NCBI RefSeq assembly: GCF_000719335.1
Contig: NZ_JOGB01000001.1
Span: 124,001 to 188,000, forward strand
Source of the DNA: Streptomyces sp. NRRL S-87
GTDB lineage: Bacteria > Actinomycetota > Actinomycetes > Streptomycetales > Streptomycetaceae
Reading direction: 5' to 3'
Length of the DNA stretch: 64,000 bases
Below the pieces are notes generated by a model, which saw nothing but the letters and a program-made list of their open reading frames with translations, was not told the origin of the DNA and made no database searches. Both the position numbers and the translations under genes were made by a program. How positions within the stretch are numbered: position 1 is the stretch's first letter; every line of letters begins with the position of its first letter. Below, in pieces: positions 43,140-51,347 of this stretch.

Positions 43140-43822
43140 CCGGGCCGGACATCCGGGTCCTGGTCGTCGAGGACGACCCCGTCGCGGCCGACGCCCACGC
43201 CCTGTACGTCGGCCGGGTCCCGGGCTTCGCCGTGGCCGGGGTCTGCCACTCGGCCGCCGCCGCCCGCCGGGAACTCGACCGCACCCCCGTCGACCTGCTC
43301 CTCCTCGACCTCTACCTGCCCGACGGGCACGGCCTCGGGCTGGCCCGCGCGCTGCGCGCGACCGGCCACCCCGCGGACGTCATGGTGGTGACCTCGGCCC
43401 GGGACCTGGCCGTGGTCCGCGAGAGCGTCTCGCTCGGCGTGGTGCAGTACGTCCTCAAGCCCTTCGCCTTCACCACCCTGCGCGACCGCCTCCTGCGCTA
43501 CGCGGAGTACCGCACGGCCGCCGCCGGCGAGGCCAGCGGCCAGGACGAGGTCGACCGGGCCCTGTCCGCCCTGCGCGCCCCGCAGCCCGCGGCCCTGCCC
43601 AAGGGGCTCAGCGCCCCCACCCTGGAGCGGGTCACCGCCCTGCTGCGGGCCGCCGCCGACGGCCTCACCGCCGCCGCCCTCGCCGAGGGCGCGGGCATCT
43701 CGCGGATCACCGCCCGCCGCTACCTGGAACACCTCGTCGACACCGAGCGGGCCGGCCGCAGCCCCCAGTACGGCCAGGTCGGCCGCCCCGAGTTGCACTA
43801 CCGGTGGCTCCCGACGCGCTGA
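43136..43822 (+). CDS. CitB/DcuR-type response regulator
   Basis: 228 residues from GTG 43136, overlapping the kinase stop (GTGA), with GGAAGGAG upstream. Receiver: VLVVEDDPVAADAH, phospho-Asp in LLLLDLYLPDGHG, VTSARD, Lys in VLKPF. C-terminal HTH: DGLTAAALAEGAGISRITARRYLEHLVDTERAGRSPQYGQVGRPELHYRW, typical of the citrate/malate family. Expected to activate the divergent dctA. Confidence 0.93.
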   Translation: MTGPDIRVLVVEDDPVAADAHALYVGRVPGFAVAGVCHSAAAARRELDRTPVDLLLLDLYLPDGHGLGLARALRATGHPADVMVVTSARDLAVVRESVSLGVVQYVLKPFAFTTLRDRLLRYAEYRTAAAGEASGQDEVDRALSALRAPQPAALPKGLSAPTLERVTALLRAAADGLTAAALAEGAGISRITARRYLEHLVDTERAGRSPQYGQVGRPELHYRWLPTR

Positions 43823-43839
43823 CCCGGCCGGATCTCCCG

Positions 43840-43866
43840 TTGGCCGACGTCGCCCGGGGGTAGCGT
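43840..43866 (+). promoter_or_regulatory. Probable promoter of the two-domain VOC gene
   Basis: TTGGCC (43840-43845), 15-bp spacer (short) and TAGCGT (43861-43866). Confidence 0.4.
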
Positions 43867-43907
43867 TGGCAGTAGCAACCTGTTCCTGCCCGACGGGGGT
43901 GACAGTC

Positions 43908-44747
43908 GTGCCGACGACGAGCCAGGACGTGTTCGGCACGCCCTGCTGGATCAGCCTCACGGCGCGTGATCTGGAGGCGGCCCAGCACTTCTACGGCGCG
44001 GTCCTGGGGTGGCACTTCCGCCAGGGCCAGATGGGCGACGCGTTCAGCGTCGCCTTCCTCGACGGGGCGCCCGTCGCGGGGATCGGCGCGCTGGCCGAGA
44101 GCTTCGCGGTCTCCGTCGCGTGGATCCCGTACTTCGCCGTCGCCGACGCCGACGCGACCGCCGCACGGATTCGCGAGCGCACCGGGACCGTGGCCGTCGG
44201 CCCGCTCTCCTTCGGGCTCGGCCGGGCCGCCCTGGCCGCCGATCCGCACGGCGCGATCTTCGGGATCTGGCAGGGCCGGGTGATCCGCGACTGGGCCGTC
44301 GGCCACAGCCGCGCCCCCGCCGGCCTGGAGCTCTACACCCGGGACGCCTTCGCCGCGGCGATCTTCTACGGCGAGGTGCTGGGCTGGGCGAACGAGCAGA
44401 ACGGCTGCTGCACGGTGAGCTACGAGGACGACCAGGTCGTCCTCTCGCACGCCGGGCAGCCGGTGGCCCGGCTGCGCGGCGGGGCCATCGAGGAGACCCC
44501 CGACCCGCAGGTGCGACCCCGCTGGCACGTGCACTTCCGGGTCCCCGACCTCGACGAGGCGGTCAACACCGCCACCCTGCTCGGCGGCACCGCGGTGACT
44601 CCCGTCCAGGCCGACGCGACCCACCGCTGGATCACCCTGCGAGACCCCGACGGCGGGCTCTTCACGGTGACCACGATGGTGACGGAGCGGGCCGAGGACC
44701 CCGACGGGGACCCGGGGGCGGAGCCGGCAGCGGCACCCATGGCTTAG
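43908..44747 (+). CDS. Two-domain VOC (glyoxalase-like) protein
   Basis: 279 residues from GTG 43908 (GGGGGTGA at 6 nt). Two tandem VOC modules: GTPCWISLTARDLEAAQHFYGAVLGWHF and AGLELYTRDAFAAAIFYGEVLGW, each with LADP/LRDPDGGLFTV-type ends. Resembles the CFP30/hydroxylase-like group in Streptomyces. Metal ligands are incomplete in the first module, so it may be a binding or resistance protein rather than an enzyme. Confidence 0.85.
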   Translation: MPTTSQDVFGTPCWISLTARDLEAAQHFYGAVLGWHFRQGQMGDAFSVAFLDGAPVAGIGALAESFAVSVAWIPYFAVADADATAARIRERTGTVAVGPLSFGLGRAALAADPHGAIFGIWQGRVIRDWAVGHSRAPAGLELYTRDAFAAAIFYGEVLGWANEQNGCCTVSYEDDQVVLSHAGQPVARLRGGAIEETPDPQVRPRWHVHFRVPDLDEAVNTATLLGGTAVTPVQADATHRWITLRDPDGGLFTVTTMVTERAEDPDGDPGAEPAAAPMA

Positions 44748-44765
44748 CGGTCATGCGCCCCGCCG

Positions 44766-44793
44766 GGGCCTCCTGACCTGTGTCAGGAGGCCC
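44766..44793. terminator. Bidirectional terminator
   Basis: 12-bp perfect stem (44766-44777 with 44782-44793), loop CTGT, between convergent genes. Confidence 0.82.
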
Positions 44794-44818
44794 TAGCGCC
44801 CGGGGCCGGGTCGCGGGC

Positions 44819-45700
44819 CTACAGAACCGCCGCTGACATGTTGACGACGACTCTCTGGTCGCTGTCTTCGAAGACACCCAAATCAATCGGGGCATTCGTG
44901 ATTCCCTGGAACGGAATCCTGATGTCCCTGGAATTGCCGAGATCGTCGTCTCCGAAGTCGTCGTCCTCCTTCAGGTGGCCAGTGATCTGCAGGAATTCAT
45001 CCTTGAAGATCATCAGCCGGACGGAATTCTCCACGATGAACGCCGTGCCCTCCACGATGTCCTGGGCGTCGCCCTCCGACCGGTCGAAGAGGTTGAACGA
45101 ACCCAGCGGGACGAGTTCACCGGTGTCCTGCCTGAAATTGAGGCGCGTCACATCGAAGCGACCGTATATCTCCAGCGAGTTCCCGGGGTCGTCCCCCGTG
45201 TTGTCGTTGAAAATGTTGTGCAGCGTCACGACGACGGTCTTCGCGTCGTTGTAGTGCGGAAGCACGAAGGGGAAGCTGTCCTGCGGGGAGTGCCCGGCCG
45301 GGCTGCCGGGGCACGGGCCCCTGTGGGCAGGGTCGCCGTCCCAGAACATGGCCATGCAGTGTTCGCAGAAGCGCCATCCGTCCTGGGCGTTCGGTGTGGC
45401 CGGGACGTGATGCGGAAGGCTGAAGTCGAACGAGCCGGCCCCGTCGTGACCGCCCCCGGCCGGGCACACCCCCTTCCGGTCGGGCAGTCCGTCCCAGAAC
45501 AGCTCGAGGCACTTCTTGCAGAACGCCCAGTGCCTCTGCACCGTCTGGCTCTCGGGCTCATCGAACGGCAGGTTGAATTCGAATCCGTTCGCAAAGTGGA
45601 CGCCGTCGCTGCCTGCCCGACACACCCCCTTCCAGGGAAGTGCGTTCCAGAACATCGACGCGCAGTTGCCGCAGAAGCGCCACTTGTCTTGAGTACCCAT
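44819..45700 (-). CDS. Protein with three C-C-C-H (zinc-ribbon-like) repeats
   Basis: 293 residues from ATG 45700 (AGGTGG upstream). Three repeats of about 50 residues share W-x-F-C-x2-C-x3-F-W...G-x-C...H...F-x-F-x-LP. Ligand sets: Cys10/13/27+His35, Cys61/64/79+His85, Cys112/115/130+His137. Residues 150-293 form an acidic, beta-rich domain (VVVTLHNIFNDNTG; LEIYGRFDVTRLN; DIVEGTAFIVENSVRL) without Cys. No signal peptide. Base composition is clearly lower in G+C than its neighbours (AAT, ATT and TTC/TTG used freely), suggesting recent acquisition. Function unknown. Confidence 0.8.
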   Translation of the reverse strand: MGTQDKWRFCGNCASMFWNALPWKGVCRAGSDGVHFANGFEFNLPFDEPESQTVQRHWAFCKKCLELFWDGLPDRKGVCPAGGGHDGAGSFDFSLPHHVPATPNAQDGWRFCEHCMAMFWDGDPAHRGPCPGSPAGHSPQDSFPFVLPHYNDAKTVVVTLHNIFNDNTGDDPGNSLEIYGRFDVTRLNFRQDTGELVPLGSFNLFDRSEGDAQDIVEGTAFIVENSVRLMIFKDEFLQITGHLKEDDDFGDDDLGNSRDIRIPFQGITNAPIDLGVFEDSDQRVVVNMSAAVL

Positions 45701-46007
45701 GGTGTCCACCTTTGGTCACGCCCCCGCCAGGCGAGGGCTGTATCGGTCATGCCCGAAGTTTCGGAAGTTCGGGAAATTGGTTGCGCGACCGGGTCCGTTC
45801 TCCCGGCCGCTGCACCATTAGAGCCAGACGTCGGAATCGGCGTCAGGTCCCGTCAAGCCGGGACTTGACGTCCCGCTCGCCTTTCCGGTCCCCCGTGAAG
45901 TGGTGGCCCCGCCCTGCATGATCCACACGGGTTGGTGGGCGGTCCGATTGCGCCACGGCCGGGCACGTCGTGGTGCGGCTGCGGGCCAAGATCCTCATGC
46001 TGGGGGC
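45701..46007. other. 307-bp divergent intergenic region
   Basis: Between the C-C-C-H repeat gene (-) and the ligase-like gene (+). It is A/T-richer than average and has CCCGAA/TTCGGG arms (45752-45757, 45768-45773) around overlapping GAAGTTTCG/GAAGTTCGG direct repeats. No credible gene. Confidence 0.45.
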
Positions 46008-46880
46008 GTGGAGATCAGCGTCCGGCCCGCGCGGGCCCGCACCGTCCCCGTCCTGCCCCACGGTCCCGGTTGGTGGTACGAGCCGGAGTTCACCGGGCAG
46101 CGCACGCTGCTGCACCGCGACCGGGACGGCGTGCACCTCTACGGGCCCACGGGGCGGAACGTCACTGCTGCGTGGCCCGACCTCGCGCGGGCCGCTGCTG
46201 CGCTGCCGGTCGGTGCCCTCCTCGACGGCGTGGCCGTGATCTGGCGCGACGGCTGCCTCGATCCGGGCGCGGTGCACGCCCGGGCGGGCGCGGGCGTGCT
46301 CGACGCGGCCGAGCTGGCCCGGTCGCGGCCCGCGGCGTACGCCGCCTTCGACCTGCTCGGCCACCCCCGTCACGGCGACGTGCGCGACCGCGGCTACGCG
46401 GCGCGCCGGGCCCTGCTGCTCGGGCTGCTGGAGGAGATCGGGCCGCCGCTGCAGGCCGTGCCGGCCACCGACGACCACGAGACCGCGCTCCTCTGGTACG
46501 ACGCCCTGCGCGAGCAGGGCGTCGACGGGGTCCTGGCCAAGGCCGCGGCCGACCCGTACCGGGTGGGGGAGGAGGCCTGGCAGCGCGTGCGGCACCGGGA
46601 GACCGTCGAGCTCCCGGTCGTCGGCTACACCGGGGCGGCGGCCCGGCCCAAGGCCCTCGTGGTCCGGCTGCCCGACGGCCGGCACGTGCCGACCGAGCCG
46701 TTGGGCGACCCGCAGCGCGAGCAGGCCGTGCGCTTCCTCATGTCCGCGGGCCCGGCCGGTCGGGAGGACGCCGATGACGGTCGGCCGTACGCCGCCACCG
46801 CGGAGGGGCTGGCGGTCACGGCCCGCACGGGGCCGTCGCGGCACGCGGCCGTGCACGTCGTGGCCGTCCGCATCCTGTGA
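46008..46880 (+). CDS. Degenerate ATP-dependent DNA ligase domain (probable pseudoenzyme)
   Basis: 290 residues, GTG start. The order of ligase motifs is kept but the key residues are changed: motif I, normally EPKWDGxR with the AMP-accepting Lys, reads WWYEPEFTGQR (Lys to Glu27, Asp to Thr29); the DGELV motif reads LDGVAVIW; AAFDLLGH is intact; EGVVAK reads VDGVLAK; the W-K-K motif V reads WQRVRHRET. A C-terminal OB-like part is retained. It should not self-adenylate. The frame is open and codon-biased, so it is a maintained protein, not a decayed gene. Confidence 0.78.
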   Translation: MEISVRPARARTVPVLPHGPGWWYEPEFTGQRTLLHRDRDGVHLYGPTGRNVTAAWPDLARAAAALPVGALLDGVAVIWRDGCLDPGAVHARAGAGVLDAAELARSRPAAYAAFDLLGHPRHGDVRDRGYAARRALLLGLLEEIGPPLQAVPATDDHETALLWYDALREQGVDGVLAKAAADPYRVGEEAWQRVRHRETVELPVVGYTGAAARPKALVVRLPDGRHVPTEPLGDPQREQAVRFLMSAGPAGREDADDGRPYAATAEGLAVTARTGPSRHAAVHVVAVRIL

Positions 46881-46897
46881 GCGGGTCTGTGACGGCG

Positions 46898-46903
46898 TAG
46901 TCT
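46898..46903 (+). promoter_or_regulatory. -10 of the cupin gene
   Basis: TAGTCT, about 45 nt before the ATG, just after the ligase-like stop. Confidence 0.4.
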
Positions 46904-46947
46904 GGAAGTGGACTCGGGGCCCGTACGCCTGCCAGGAGGCGGTTGGC

Positions 46948-47313
46948 ATGGCTGGAATACTGCGCCGGAGTTTCGACTCCCCTGACGAGACGCGCCCGTT
47001 CGAGGACGGCAGCGGCAGGCTCGACGTGCTGAACACGGACGGCGGCGCGGTGGGACGCGCGGTGTTCGAACCGGGGTGGCAGTGGTCGAAGCACATCAAG
47101 CCCCTTGCGGGAACCGACAGTTGTCAGTCGGCACACACCGGATACATGGTCAGCGGCCGGATGAAGGTCATCATGGACGACGGCGAGGAGGCCGAGTTCG
47201 GGCCGGGCGACTTCATGAGGGTCGAGCCGGGCCATGACGCCTACGTGATCGGCGACGAGGCCGTCGTCGCCCTGGACTGGACCGGCTTCGGCGACTACGC
47301 GAAGAAGGCCTGA
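46948..47313 (+). CDS. Cupin-domain protein
   Basis: 121 residues, ATG with CAGGAGG. Beta-barrel cupin: GRAVFEPGWQWSKHIKPLAGTDSCQSAHTGYMVSGRMKVIMDDGEEAEFGPGDFMRVEPGHDAYVIGDE. H-x(n)-H ligands are present (KHIK, SAHTGYM, GHDAY). Common single-domain cupin of unknown substrate. Transcribed after the ligase-like gene, with its own -10. Confidence 0.85.
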   Translation: MAGILRRSFDSPDETRPFEDGSGRLDVLNTDGGAVGRAVFEPGWQWSKHIKPLAGTDSCQSAHTGYMVSGRMKVIMDDGEEAEFGPGDFMRVEPGHDAYVIGDEAVVALDWTGFGDYAKKA

Positions 47314-47322
47314 ACGCACCGG

Positions 47323-47351
47323 GACGGGCGCCCGGTGGCCGGGCGCCCGTC
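47323..47351. terminator. Bidirectional terminator
   Basis: 13-bp perfect stem (47323-47335 with 47339-47351), 3-nt loop, between convergent cupin and subtilase genes. Confidence 0.85.
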
Positions 47352-47364
47352 GCGGTGCTGCCGC

Positions 47365-49191
47365 CTAGAAGGTCAGGTTCCAGGCGTCGATCCTCCCGGT
47401 GTCCTGGGACGCGACGTCCTGGACCCGCAGCTTCCACGTGCCGTTGGCGACCTCCGAAGAGGCGTTCACGGTGTAGGTCTTGAGCACGTTGTCCGTGCCG
47501 TCGCTGTTCGGGAAGTCCTCGAGCAGGTACACCGAGCCGTCCGGCGCCACCAGGGAGACGACCAGGTCGCCGCGGTAGGTGTGCTTGATGTCCACGCCCA
47601 CCTTGAGGGTGGTCGGGGCGTTGCCCGTGACGCCCGAGACGGTGATCCGGCTCTCCACCGTGGTGTTGTCGTTGATGGTGACGTCACCGGTGTTCTCGAA
47701 GTACTTGCCGGTCGGCGGGACGGTGCCGCCCACCGCCTTCAGCGCGTCCACCTGGCCCTCGCCGAAGAAGCCGTTCTTCGCGGTGGTACCGGTGCACCGA
47801 CTGTCCGACGGGCAGGCGGTGTCGTTGGCCTGGGTGGACAGCGCGGCGCGGATGTCGGCCGGCGTGAACGTCGGGTTGGCGCCGGCGATCAGCGCCGCGA
47901 CGCCCGCGACGTGCGGCGAGGCCATCGAGGTGCCGCTCTTGCTGCCGTACTTGCCGCCCGGGAGGGTGGAGTACACGCCGCTGGCGCCGTCGCCGCCCGG
48001 GGCGGAGACGTCGATGACGTCACGGCCGAAGTTGGAGTACGAGGCCTTGACGTTGCCGCTGCCCATCGCCGACACCGTGACGACGCCCGGGAGTTCGGTC
48101 GGGATGTCGAGGCAGGCGTTGCTGATGGTGCGGGTCACCGGGGTCGAGTCGTTGGGGCTCTCGGTGTCGGTGGTCTTGTTCGCCAGGTCGATGTTGGAGT
48201 TGCCGGCCGCGGCGACCTGGAGCGAGCCCTTGCTCTCGGCGTAGGCCTGGGCGCGCCGGACGCCCTCGATGATGGCGGCCTGGTCGAGGTTGTCCGGGCA
48301 GTTGAACTGCCACGGGTCCGTGTAGTAGCTGTTGTTGGTGACCTTGAAGCCGTGGTCGCCCGCCCACATGAAGCCGCAGACGGTGTTCTCGGCGAAGAAC
48401 AGCGTCGAGCCCGGCTCGGCGATGCGGACCGAGGCGAGCTTCACGCCCGGGGCCACCCCGATGACGCCCTTGCCGTTCTTGGCGGCCGCGATGGTGCCGG
48501 CCACGTGGGTGCCGTGGGTGTCCACGTCGCGCCACGCACCGGTGCGGGTGTCGGGCTTGCCGTAGGCGCAGGAGGCGGAGTCGGCCGCGTCGAAGTTCGG
48601 CGCGATGTCCTGGTGCAGGTCGTCGACACCGGTGTCCAGGACGCCCACCTTGACCGTGGGGGAGCCGGTGGAGACCGCCCACGCCTGGTCGGCCTTGATC
48701 TGGGTCATGTCCCAGCGGTTCGACTCGGTCAGCGTGGTCGCGGACTGCGACGGGGTGGTCGGCAGCGCCGGGTTGTAGGCGTCGGCCGGGACGTCGGAGG
48801 TACGGGTCGCACCCACCTGCTGGACGCCGGCGACGGAGCGCATCGACGAGGCGAAGGACGCCGAGGTCGAGTGCGCGAGGACCACACCGATCTGGTCGTA
48901 GTAGTTGAACACCGTACCGCCGGCGTTCGTCACCGCCGTGCGGACGGCGGAGGTGTCGCCCGGCGCGGTGATGACCAGGTACGCGCGGGTGCCCGCGGCC
49001 CAGGCCGAAGCGGCCTTCGCACCGGCGGCGGACGTGGGGGCGGAGGTGGACATCGCCTTGTGGGGGCGGGGCGTGTCCGAGGCCTGGGCGGCGTGGGCGA
49101 GCCCCGCGGGGCTCACGAACGCGGCGGTGGCGCCGAGCACGGCGGCGGCCGCGGCGGTGCGCCGCAGCCGTCGGGATATGTGGGGAGTCAA
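47365..49191 (-). CDS. Secreted subtilisin-family (S8) protease with P-domain
   Basis: 608 residues from TTG 49191, which has GGAGGA 6 nt upstream. Signal peptide (about 1-35), inhibitor-like propeptide (to about 155), S8 catalytic domain with Asp186 (LDTGVDD), His226 (HGTHVAG), oxyanion Asn331 (AAAGNSN) and Ser422 (GTSMASPH), then a C-terminal proprotein-convertase P-domain (about 470-608: TVNDN/INDNTTVESRITVSGV, HTYRGDLVVSLVAPDGS, GTWKLRVQDVASQDTGRIDAWNL). Extracellular endoprotease. Confidence 0.94.
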   Translation of the reverse strand: MTPHISRRLRRTAAAAAVLGATAAFVSPAGLAHAAQASDTPRPHKAMSTSAPTSAAGAKAASAWAAGTRAYLVITAPGDTSAVRTAVTNAGGTVFNYYDQIGVVLAHSTSASFASSMRSVAGVQQVGATRTSDVPADAYNPALPTTPSQSATTLTESNRWDMTQIKADQAWAVSTGSPTVKVGVLDTGVDDLHQDIAPNFDAADSASCAYGKPDTRTGAWRDVDTHGTHVAGTIAAAKNGKGVIGVAPGVKLASVRIAEPGSTLFFAENTVCGFMWAGDHGFKVTNNSYYTDPWQFNCPDNLDQAAIIEGVRRAQAYAESKGSLQVAAAGNSNIDLANKTTDTESPNDSTPVTRTISNACLDIPTELPGVVTVSAMGSGNVKASYSNFGRDVIDVSAPGGDGASGVYSTLPGGKYGSKSGTSMASPHVAGVAALIAGANPTFTPADIRAALSTQANDTACPSDSRCTGTTAKNGFFGEGQVDALKAVGGTVPPTGKYFENTGDVTINDNTTVESRITVSGVTGNAPTTLKVGVDIKHTYRGDLVVSLVAPDGSVYLLEDFPNSDGTDNVLKTYTVNASSEVANGTWKLRVQDVASQDTGRIDAWNLTF

Positions 49192-49421
49192 TGCGTCCTC
49201 CAGGGGCCCGTCGGCGCTGGTGGCGCCGGTCGGACCGGATCAATGACGGGGTGGACGCAAGATGTCACGTACATGCCCAGTTAGGGAAGTGGGTTGTTTT
49301 CCAGGCGACTTCCGGCCACCCTGGCGGGCTGGCCAGTGCTCCCCTCGCCGTCCCACCGCCAGGTCGGCACTCCCGGATCTTGCCGGACGCCGCCGGGCGG
49401 GCTCGGGCCGGAAGGGGCGGC

Positions 49422-49889
49422 CTACTCCGGGCGGGCTCCCTCCGGGGCCCCCGGTTCGGGCAGGGCGGAGTGCACACGCAGCAGCAGGGCCTGGAGCTGG
49501 GTCCGTTCCGCGTCCGTGAGCGGGGCCAGCACCCGCTCCTGCACCTCCAGCGCCTCCTCCCGCAGTTCCGCGAGGGCCGCCCGGCCCGGACCGGTGAGGG
49601 TCACCACGATCCGGCGCCGGTCCGAGGGGTCGCGTTCGCGTCCCACCTGCCCGAGCCGGCCCAGTTCCTCCAGCACCTTGGCAGTGTCGCTCGGGTGGAT
49701 CGCCAGCCGCTGCGCGAGGTCGCGCTGCGCGTGCGGCCCGAAGTCCGCCAGTGCGGCCAGTACGGCCATGTGCCACAGCCGCAGCCCGCGCGCGGCCAGG
49801 CGGACCCCCAGCAGGCCGCGTGCCCGTTTGCCGGTGCGGGAGAGCAGATAGGTCGTCAGATCCGTGAGGCTCGGGGGTGATTCGTGCAT
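49422..49889 (-). CDS. MarR-family regulator
   Basis: 155 residues from ATG 49889 (leaderless: TACACT ends 6 nt upstream). Winged HTH: WHMAVLAALADFGPHAQRDLAQRLAIHPSDTAKVLEELGRLGQVGRERDPSDRRRIVVTLT. The DPSDRRRI wing is diagnostic of MarR. A 13-bp palindrome overlaps its -35, implying autorepression and control of the divergent VOC gene. Confidence 0.92.
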   Translation of the reverse strand: MHESPPSLTDLTTYLLSRTGKRARGLLGVRLAARGLRLWHMAVLAALADFGPHAQRDLAQRLAIHPSDTAKVLEELGRLGQVGRERDPSDRRRIVVTLTGPGRAALAELREEALEVQERVLAPLTDAERTQLQALLLRVHSALPEPGAPEGARPE

Positions 49890-49895
49890 GGCGGG

Positions 49896-49931
49896 AGTGT
49901 AGTAGAAGGTAGGGTCGAACCAATCATTGGT
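49896..49931 (-). promoter_or_regulatory. marR promoter with overlapping operator
   Basis: On the minus strand: -35 TTGGTT (49923-49918), 16-bp spacer, -10 TACACT (49901-49896), then ATG after 6 nt. ACCAAT-C-ATTGGT (49919-49931) is a perfect palindrome over the -35. Confidence 0.65.
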
Positions 49932-50000
49932 CAGCACCTACGAATTGTGCGCAGTCCCGCGCGCCCGCCCGAACGCCTCCGACCACGACTGGAGTGACCC

Positions 50001-50390
50001 GTGGACGCCCTGCACCCCCGCCTGCTGGTGGACCGCTTCCCCGAGAGCTTCCGCTTCTACGACGCCCTGCTCCCCGAACTCCTCGGCGCCACCCGGACCC
50101 GCGGCACCGCCGAAGGCCCCTACGCCTCCTGGGACCTCGGCACCGAGGGGCTGATCGCCCTCTTCGACCGTGCGGCGATGGCCGCGTCCATGGCGGTGGA
50201 ACCGCCGCCCGCCGGGGGCGCACTGCTGGTCAGCCGGGTCGCGGACGTGGCCGACGCCTTCGCCCGGTGCGTGGCCCGGGGGGCGACCGAGGTGGGCCCG
50301 CCCACCCCGCGGCCGGCCTGGGGGCCGACGATGCGCACCGCGCACGTCCGCGACCCGGAGGGCAACCTCTGGGAGCTGCAGTCCTACTGA
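50001..50390 (+). CDS. VOC-family protein
   Basis: 129 residues, GTG with GGAGTGA. HPRLLVDRFPESFRFYDALLPELLG and MRTAHVRDPEGNLWELQSY are the two ends of a single glyoxalase/bleomycin-resistance-like module. Divergent from marR and probably controlled by it. Ends 7 nt inside the convergent phosphatase gene. Confidence 0.86.
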   Translation: MDALHPRLLVDRFPESFRFYDALLPELLGATRTRGTAEGPYASWDLGTEGLIALFDRAAMAASMAVEPPPAGGALLVSRVADVADAFARCVARGATEVGPPTPRPAWGPTMRTAHVRDPEGNLWELQSY

Positions 50391-51214
50391 GAGGCGTGCG
50401 TTCCGGTCCCGATCGTGGTTCCGGTTCCGGTTCCGCTTGTCGTGTCGGTGTCGGTGTCGGTGCCGGTTCGGGTCGGCTCCGCGGGCGTCAGCAGCCGCTC
50501 GCGGAGCCGCTCGACCACCTCGTCCGCGACCCCGAGGTGCCCGGCGACGTACGCCGCCACCGAGCCGTACTCCGCCGCCAGATCGGCGAGGAAGAGCCGG
50601 ATCACCTCCTCGGGTGCCCGTCCGTACGCCGGCCAGCGCAGGGTCCGGCCGGGGTTGGCCGCCCGCCAGTCGGCCCGCAGCCGCTCCGTGGCCAGCTCGG
50701 TGAGGGCGAAGTCCGCCGCCACGTCGTCCTCGGACACACCGAGCAGGACGAGCACGAGCGCGGCCAGCAGCCCGGTGCGGTCCTTGCCCGACGCGCAGTG
50801 GAAGACCTGCGGGGCGTCGGCCGCCGCGATCACCTCAAGCGCCGCCCGCAGCTCCGCGGAGCCGTCCAGGGCCACCTCCGCGTACCGGTCGGCCAGGTAG
50901 CGCCACGGGTCCAGCTCCGGATCGATCTCGGCCTGGTCGTACGGCCGGTGCTCGACGCTCAGGTTGAGGTACCGCAGGCCGAGGTCCTCGGGCACGCGGC
51001 CGCGCGCCTCGACCTCCCACGGATAGCGCAGGTCGATCACGGTCGAGACGCCGAGCTCCAGGAAGCGCTTCCGGTCCGCCTCCGCCCCGTGCAGCTTGGC
51101 CAGGGAGTCCGACCGGTACAGGCGGCCCCAGCGCACCGTCCGCCCGTCGGCGGTGCGGTAGCCGCCCAGGTCACGGAAGTTGTGCAGCCGCTCGAATTCC
51201 ACGTGTCTGATCAT
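50384..51214 (-). CDS. Tyrosine-protein phosphatase, PtpB/DSP-like
   Basis: 276 residues. HNFRDLGGYRTADGRTVRWGRLYRS is the N-terminal PtpB-family signature; the P-loop is VFHCASGKDRTG with nucleophile Cys140 and Arg146. The last ~25 residues are a Thr/Gly/Asp microsatellite-coded tail (GTDTDTDTTSGTGTGTT) made by repeated GGTGTC/GGTTCC units at about 50400-50470; its length may vary between strains. Cytoplasmic or secreted not decided. Confidence 0.9.
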   Translation of the reverse strand: MIRHVEFERLHNFRDLGGYRTADGRTVRWGRLYRSDSLAKLHGAEADRKRFLELGVSTVIDLRYPWEVEARGRVPEDLGLRYLNLSVEHRPYDQAEIDPELDPWRYLADRYAEVALDGSAELRAALEVIAAADAPQVFHCASGKDRTGLLAALVLVLLGVSEDDVAADFALTELATERLRADWRAANPGRTLRWPAYGRAPEEVIRLFLADLAAEYGSVAAYVAGHLGVADEVVERLRERLLTPAEPTRTGTDTDTDTTSGTGTGTTIGTGTHASQ

Positions 51215-51335
51215 CTGCCCACCCTAGGGTCGGGCCGTCGCGTTGCCGAAGGAGTTTGCCGGTCCCTCCCCGGCCCACATGCGGGAACGCACGAGTATGG
51301 GCGTCGGGCACATAGGGGCGCGTGTCCCGCGCGCC

Positions 51336-51341
51336 TACCGT
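51336..51341 (+). promoter_or_regulatory. -10 of leaderless SDR gene
   Basis: TACCGT ends 6 nt before the ATG at 51348. Confidence 0.5.
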
Positions 51342-51347
51342 CGGGCC

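Noticed and set aside
43866..43907. TTG start giving the two-domain VOC protein 14 extra residues
   Set aside because: GTG 43908 has GGGGGTGA at correct distance, and the extra residues carry two Cys not fitting the fold.
44819..45700. Reading the C-C-C-H repeats as a transposase or phage zinc finger
   Set aside because: No DDE or recombinase motif, no inverted terminal repeats or target duplications nearby.
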